Shown here piece by piece: positions 61,806 through 64,000 of a stretch of 64,000 nucleotides of DNA; the first letter of the stretch is position 1, and every line of letters begins with the position of its first letter. Origin of the DNA: Mantis religiosa (lineage: Eukaryota; Arthropoda; Insecta; Mantodea; Mantidae); assembly GCA_030765055.1 (NCBI GenBank), contig CM060953.1:102386963-102450962 (forward strand), in the 5' to 3' direction. Both the position numbers and the translations under genes were made by a program. The notes under the pieces are model-generated. The model was not told the DNA's origin and searched no databases. It worked only from the letters and a program-made list of their open reading frames with translations.

Positions 61806-62183
61806 TGTCGAGACCACGCCTACTCGTGTGGCGGAATGGCACTTGCTGAAGGAGTGGAGGGAGAGACAGAGTGAGAGAGAGAGAAGCCGAGAAAGGTCGG
61901 GACCACTCTGGCGCCAACGTGAAAGACCGTGACCATTCGTGAGGAGTCGGGAAAGTTCCAGAACCAGTTATTAATGGATATAAGTGAGTGCACCGTTCGA
62001 GGCCAGTCAGTTTTTGGCACAAAGCCATAAGGAGTGCAGTTGCTGGTGAGCAGTGTGCAGACATATTGGAAGATTGCATATGTGTGTGAGTTATCAGAGC
62101 TATACGAAGCGTATATTTATGCAAATAAAGAACATTTGAATTTCTGCAACTCGGACTTTTAATTCAACAAACCCACAAAGTCA
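61806..62183 (+). repeat. 3' LTR of the GC-rich Gypsy element
   Basis: Begins TGTCGAGACCACG after a purine-rich AAAAAGAGACAGATAG (polypurine tract). Ends CCCACAAAGTCA, with AATAAAGAACATTTG (62123-62137) as a polyadenylation signal near the end. About 378 bp. The 3' 40 bp resemble the solo LTR at 10727-11301. The start was chosen from TG and the preceding purines, with no second LTR to compare. Confidence 0.65.
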
Positions 62184-62504
62184 TAATATACATGAAGGAT
62201 CCATAAATTAATTTGATTTGCTCTCTCCATCCCTTACAATATTGTTATACAATAATCTAGAAGGATTTTTTGGGAATCTTCCCCATGGGGGAATGTCAAT
62301 GTTTATTTTTGGCTGTAGTCCAGCTTATCATACAGTGAGTTCGCAACCATGAAAAAGCCAAACAATAAGCAATAGTACTGCGCTCATCACATTTTAACAG
62401 TTCTTCAATCCCGCCCATTTCACTATCACCATCCTATAACCAGATCAGTATTGATATTGTCAGCATCATTGTCTTACTCCAAGTTAATAGTAATTTAATC
62501 GCAA
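62184..62504. other. Unassigned AT-rich DNA
   Basis: Nothing that I can support. Confidence 0.4.
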
Positions 62505-62680
62505 AAACTATTTGTAGTTGGTTTATTGATACTCGCCACTTATTTTCTCATATTAATGAGAGACTAGTTTCAAAGGCAATCGCCTCCATTTTCTATCTCT
62601 TTCCAACTTCAAATAGTTTTTGCTATTAATTTTGACGTCACTGTTACTAAATTCCTCCAAACACATATATAATAGTAATT
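62505..62680 (-). mobile_element. PLE pseudo-LTR fragment
   Basis: Matches the ends around 9955-10046 and 10640-10715: TTTGTAGTTGGTTTATTGATACTCGCCACTTA, then GAGACTAGTTTCAAAGGCAATCGCCTCC. It then jumps to TTTTGACGTCACTGTTACTA at 62631-62650. The PLE coding arm is reduced to about 30 bp, an almost complete internal deletion. Confidence 0.75.
62558..62599 (-). ncRNA. Degenerate hammerhead-like fold, third copy
   Basis: On the minus strand: GAGA, TAGAAAA, T, stem II GGAGGC/GCCTTT around a GATT-like loop, GAAA, ACTAGT, C, TCTC. Same pairing as at 10005-10046 and 10575-10616. Confidence 0.45.
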
Positions 62681-62829
62681 TGCTGGCATGTTGCATCAGT
62701 AGAAGGTTCCAATGCCATAATTGTTTTTCGTTTCTCAAACATGTCAACCTTGAAACACAGTCTCAGATGTTATCATATTAGACTTTTCATCTATAACCTG
62801 CATTATTTTGTTCAAAGAAAATTCCTATT

Positions 62830-63490
62830 TTTCCTTGGCAAGTTCTTTAAATGAACCCCACCTTAATTCAATTCAGTTCAAATCTGGGTGGTAAGGCAGC
62901 AATTGGAGAACAGTATGGCCATTTTCAGCAAGGAGAGCATCAATTTTACATTTTTAAAAGCACTGCTTTAGTAAGAAGTGTAATTCTGACATACATTTTA
63001 GGGTCAAAGTTAATGCCACTATTATGTTAACCAAGAAAACACATCTGCTTCTCCTGATGAGTAATCTGAATGAGATTTATCTGGGCACTGTGATGTGAGG
63101 CATTATCAATCACAAGGACAGAGTTAGGAGAAGGGTGGGAATTCATGTTGTCTTAAACCACCCTTCATAACTCACAAAGTTCATTTCATAATGTAATCTT
63201 CACACTTAGTGCTGTATTTGAACAGTACAATGCATTTGGAATAAACCCCATCTCTCCCCTGCATGAAAATTACAGTTCATAATCTTTTGGACATTGTAGA
63301 CAGGGGCCCATTATTTTGATCATTACACCAAGCATGGTATTTTGTGTGACATGCAGGAATATAAACCCCACCTCTGTAAATGATTAGCCTTCCCTGTTCC
63401 GTTTTAAACTTCTTAGGAATCACAAGTGCAAATTATGAACTTATAGTCTAACAAAATGTGCCTACTGTTCTTTGCTTTCCTCCTCCTAAA
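62830..63490 (-). pseudogene. Sailor-like transposase remnant (DDE domain)
   Basis: Read on the minus strand with many breaks: C-H-T-K-Y-H-A-W-C (after the position of the first Asp, about 63340), I-F-M-Q-G-R-D-G-V-Y-S-K-C (about 63245-63280), L-V-I-D-N-A-S-H-H-S-A-Q-I-N (63085-63120; second Asp), and, after a long insert as in the 52-kb element, A-E-N-G-H-T-V-L with P-P-D-L (62870-62925). Glu sequence is not clear. Same family as the intact element at 51827-53604 but an older copy. Confidence 0.6.
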
Positions 63491-63828
63491 GCTTAGATTT
63501 CTAAACACTTTCTTAGAGATCACATGCTTTCACAAAGTGGGAGTAATGAATTCAATGTTGGCCTTTCACCTTCCATTTAATGAAACTTATATACTGTGTT
63601 CCAAACTACTTCCTGATCAAAGTACAAATGTATTTTTATATCTTGGCAGATGGACAGCAATGCGCAGTGGTATCTGGACGAGTCCACTTCAGAATGGTTG
63701 CAACTGTAGGGGAGGGCAGATCAGTTGCATATCAGTTGTGAGCAAGTAAACAAGTGCAGTGCTACTCGGTAATACTACAGCTTGTTTCAAAATATACGTG
63801 TCTCCTGGTTCCAAGAGAGAATTTAGAA
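63491..63828. other. Unassigned sequence
   Basis: 63640-63740 is somewhat GC-richer (GATGGACAGCAATGCGCAGT ... GGGGAGGGCAGATC). No family recognised. Confidence 0.35.
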
Positions 63829-64000
63829 ATGACGCCTCCTAGTAGCACATTAAGAAATAAAGTGCTACATTTAAAAACAGAAGAAGTAATAACTAATGTC
63901 TATAGATTTGGTTCTGCTATAAAAATCTGGGAAAGGGCATCTGAGGCAACAGTTGTGTCTGAAAGCATTTAGGCGAATTATTAAGGAAAGAAAAGCCATT
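63829..64000 (+). pseudogene. N-terminal end of another Sailor-like transposase, running off the window
   Basis: From ATG 63829 the frame reads P-S-S-T-L-R-N-K-V-L-H-L-K-T-E-E-V-I-T-N-V-Y-R-F, then S-E-A-T-V-V-S-E-S (63941-63968), TAG, and R-R-I-I-K-E-R-K-A in the next frame. This is the block order at the start of the 52-kb transposase (K-V-x-x-F-F ... A-A-T-G-I-S-S-R ... R-I-L-K-E-H-K). It points away from the fragment at 62830-63490, so the two are separate or inverted copies. Confidence 0.5.

Larger units (their letters stand above)
58126..62183 (+). mobile_element. GC-rich Gypsy retrotransposon lacking its 5' LTR, degenerate
   Basis: Gag fragment, protease-less or unrecognised linker, RT, RNase H, integrase and one 3' LTR, all with many frame breaks. 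GC content far above the window average marks it as a different lineage from the element at 24.7-32.8 kb. The left edge cuts into gag; no matching 5' LTR is in the window. Confidence 0.85.

Noticed and set aside
62280..62300. Short GC palindrome near CCCCATGGGGGA as a regulatory site
   Set aside because: A single short palindrome with no repeat or context.

Overview
This is a window of a large, AT-rich (roughly two-thirds A+T by eye) animal nuclear genome, almost certainly an arthropod and probably an insect. The only host gene I can name is nicalin (NCLN). Two of its internal coding exons lie on the minus strand at 22992-23139 and 17264-17358, each with consensus splice sites and joined in phase. 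The rest is mostly transposable elements at all stages of decay, with long AT-rich stretches in which I see nothing. The introns are many kilobases long and filled with repeats.

Layout. 1-12 kb: a cluster of Penelope-like elements (PLEs: reverse transcriptase plus GIY-YIG endonuclease), several in inverted pairs, together with a Tigger/pogo remnant, a fragment of an unidentified repeat-borne protein, and a solo LTR that landed inside PLE sequence. 12-17 kb: a foldback, a tRNA-derived SINE (called S1 here), a complete but broken Tc1 element with double terminal repeats, and a 5'-truncated LINE flanked by a 17-bp target-site duplication. 17-24.7 kb: nicalin exons and introns, hAT remnants, a second S1 copy, and a 685-bp compound foldback of a second tRNA-like repeat (S2) inserted 5 nt from a nicalin splice donor. 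24.7-32.8 kb: a full Ty3/Gypsy element with apparently identical 393-bp LTRs, gag and pol. 33-37.4 kb: remnants, and two related foldback elements. 38-42.3 kb: a CR1-like LINE with an SGNH-esterase ORF1, ending in an (ATT)n array. 43.7-58.1 kb: an R1-clade LINE, interrupted by a 1000-N gap and a 1.7-kb GAA tract. It is invaded by a minus-strand CR1-like LINE, which is itself invaded by a DD82E (Sailor-type) DNA transposon. 58.1-62.2 kb: a GC-rich second Gypsy element lacking its 5' LTR. 62.5-64 kb: a PLE end and two further transposase fragments of the Sailor type.

The most notable signal is a recurring small RNA fold. At nine places a hammerhead-ribozyme-like core occurs at the end of a PLE or in the middle of a foldback: a CTGANGA-type box, one extra base, a stem-loop, GAAA, a very short self-complementary stem III, and a possible cleavage base. 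PLEs are known to carry hammerheads. What looks new here is the constant extra base after the first core box, the loop-less stem III in most copies, and the presence of the fold in a PLE-independent foldback family. Many elements are broken by single-base indels in homopolymers. Because the scaffold gap is flanked by a doubled, indel-rich copy of the same sequence, some of these breaks may be assembly errors.
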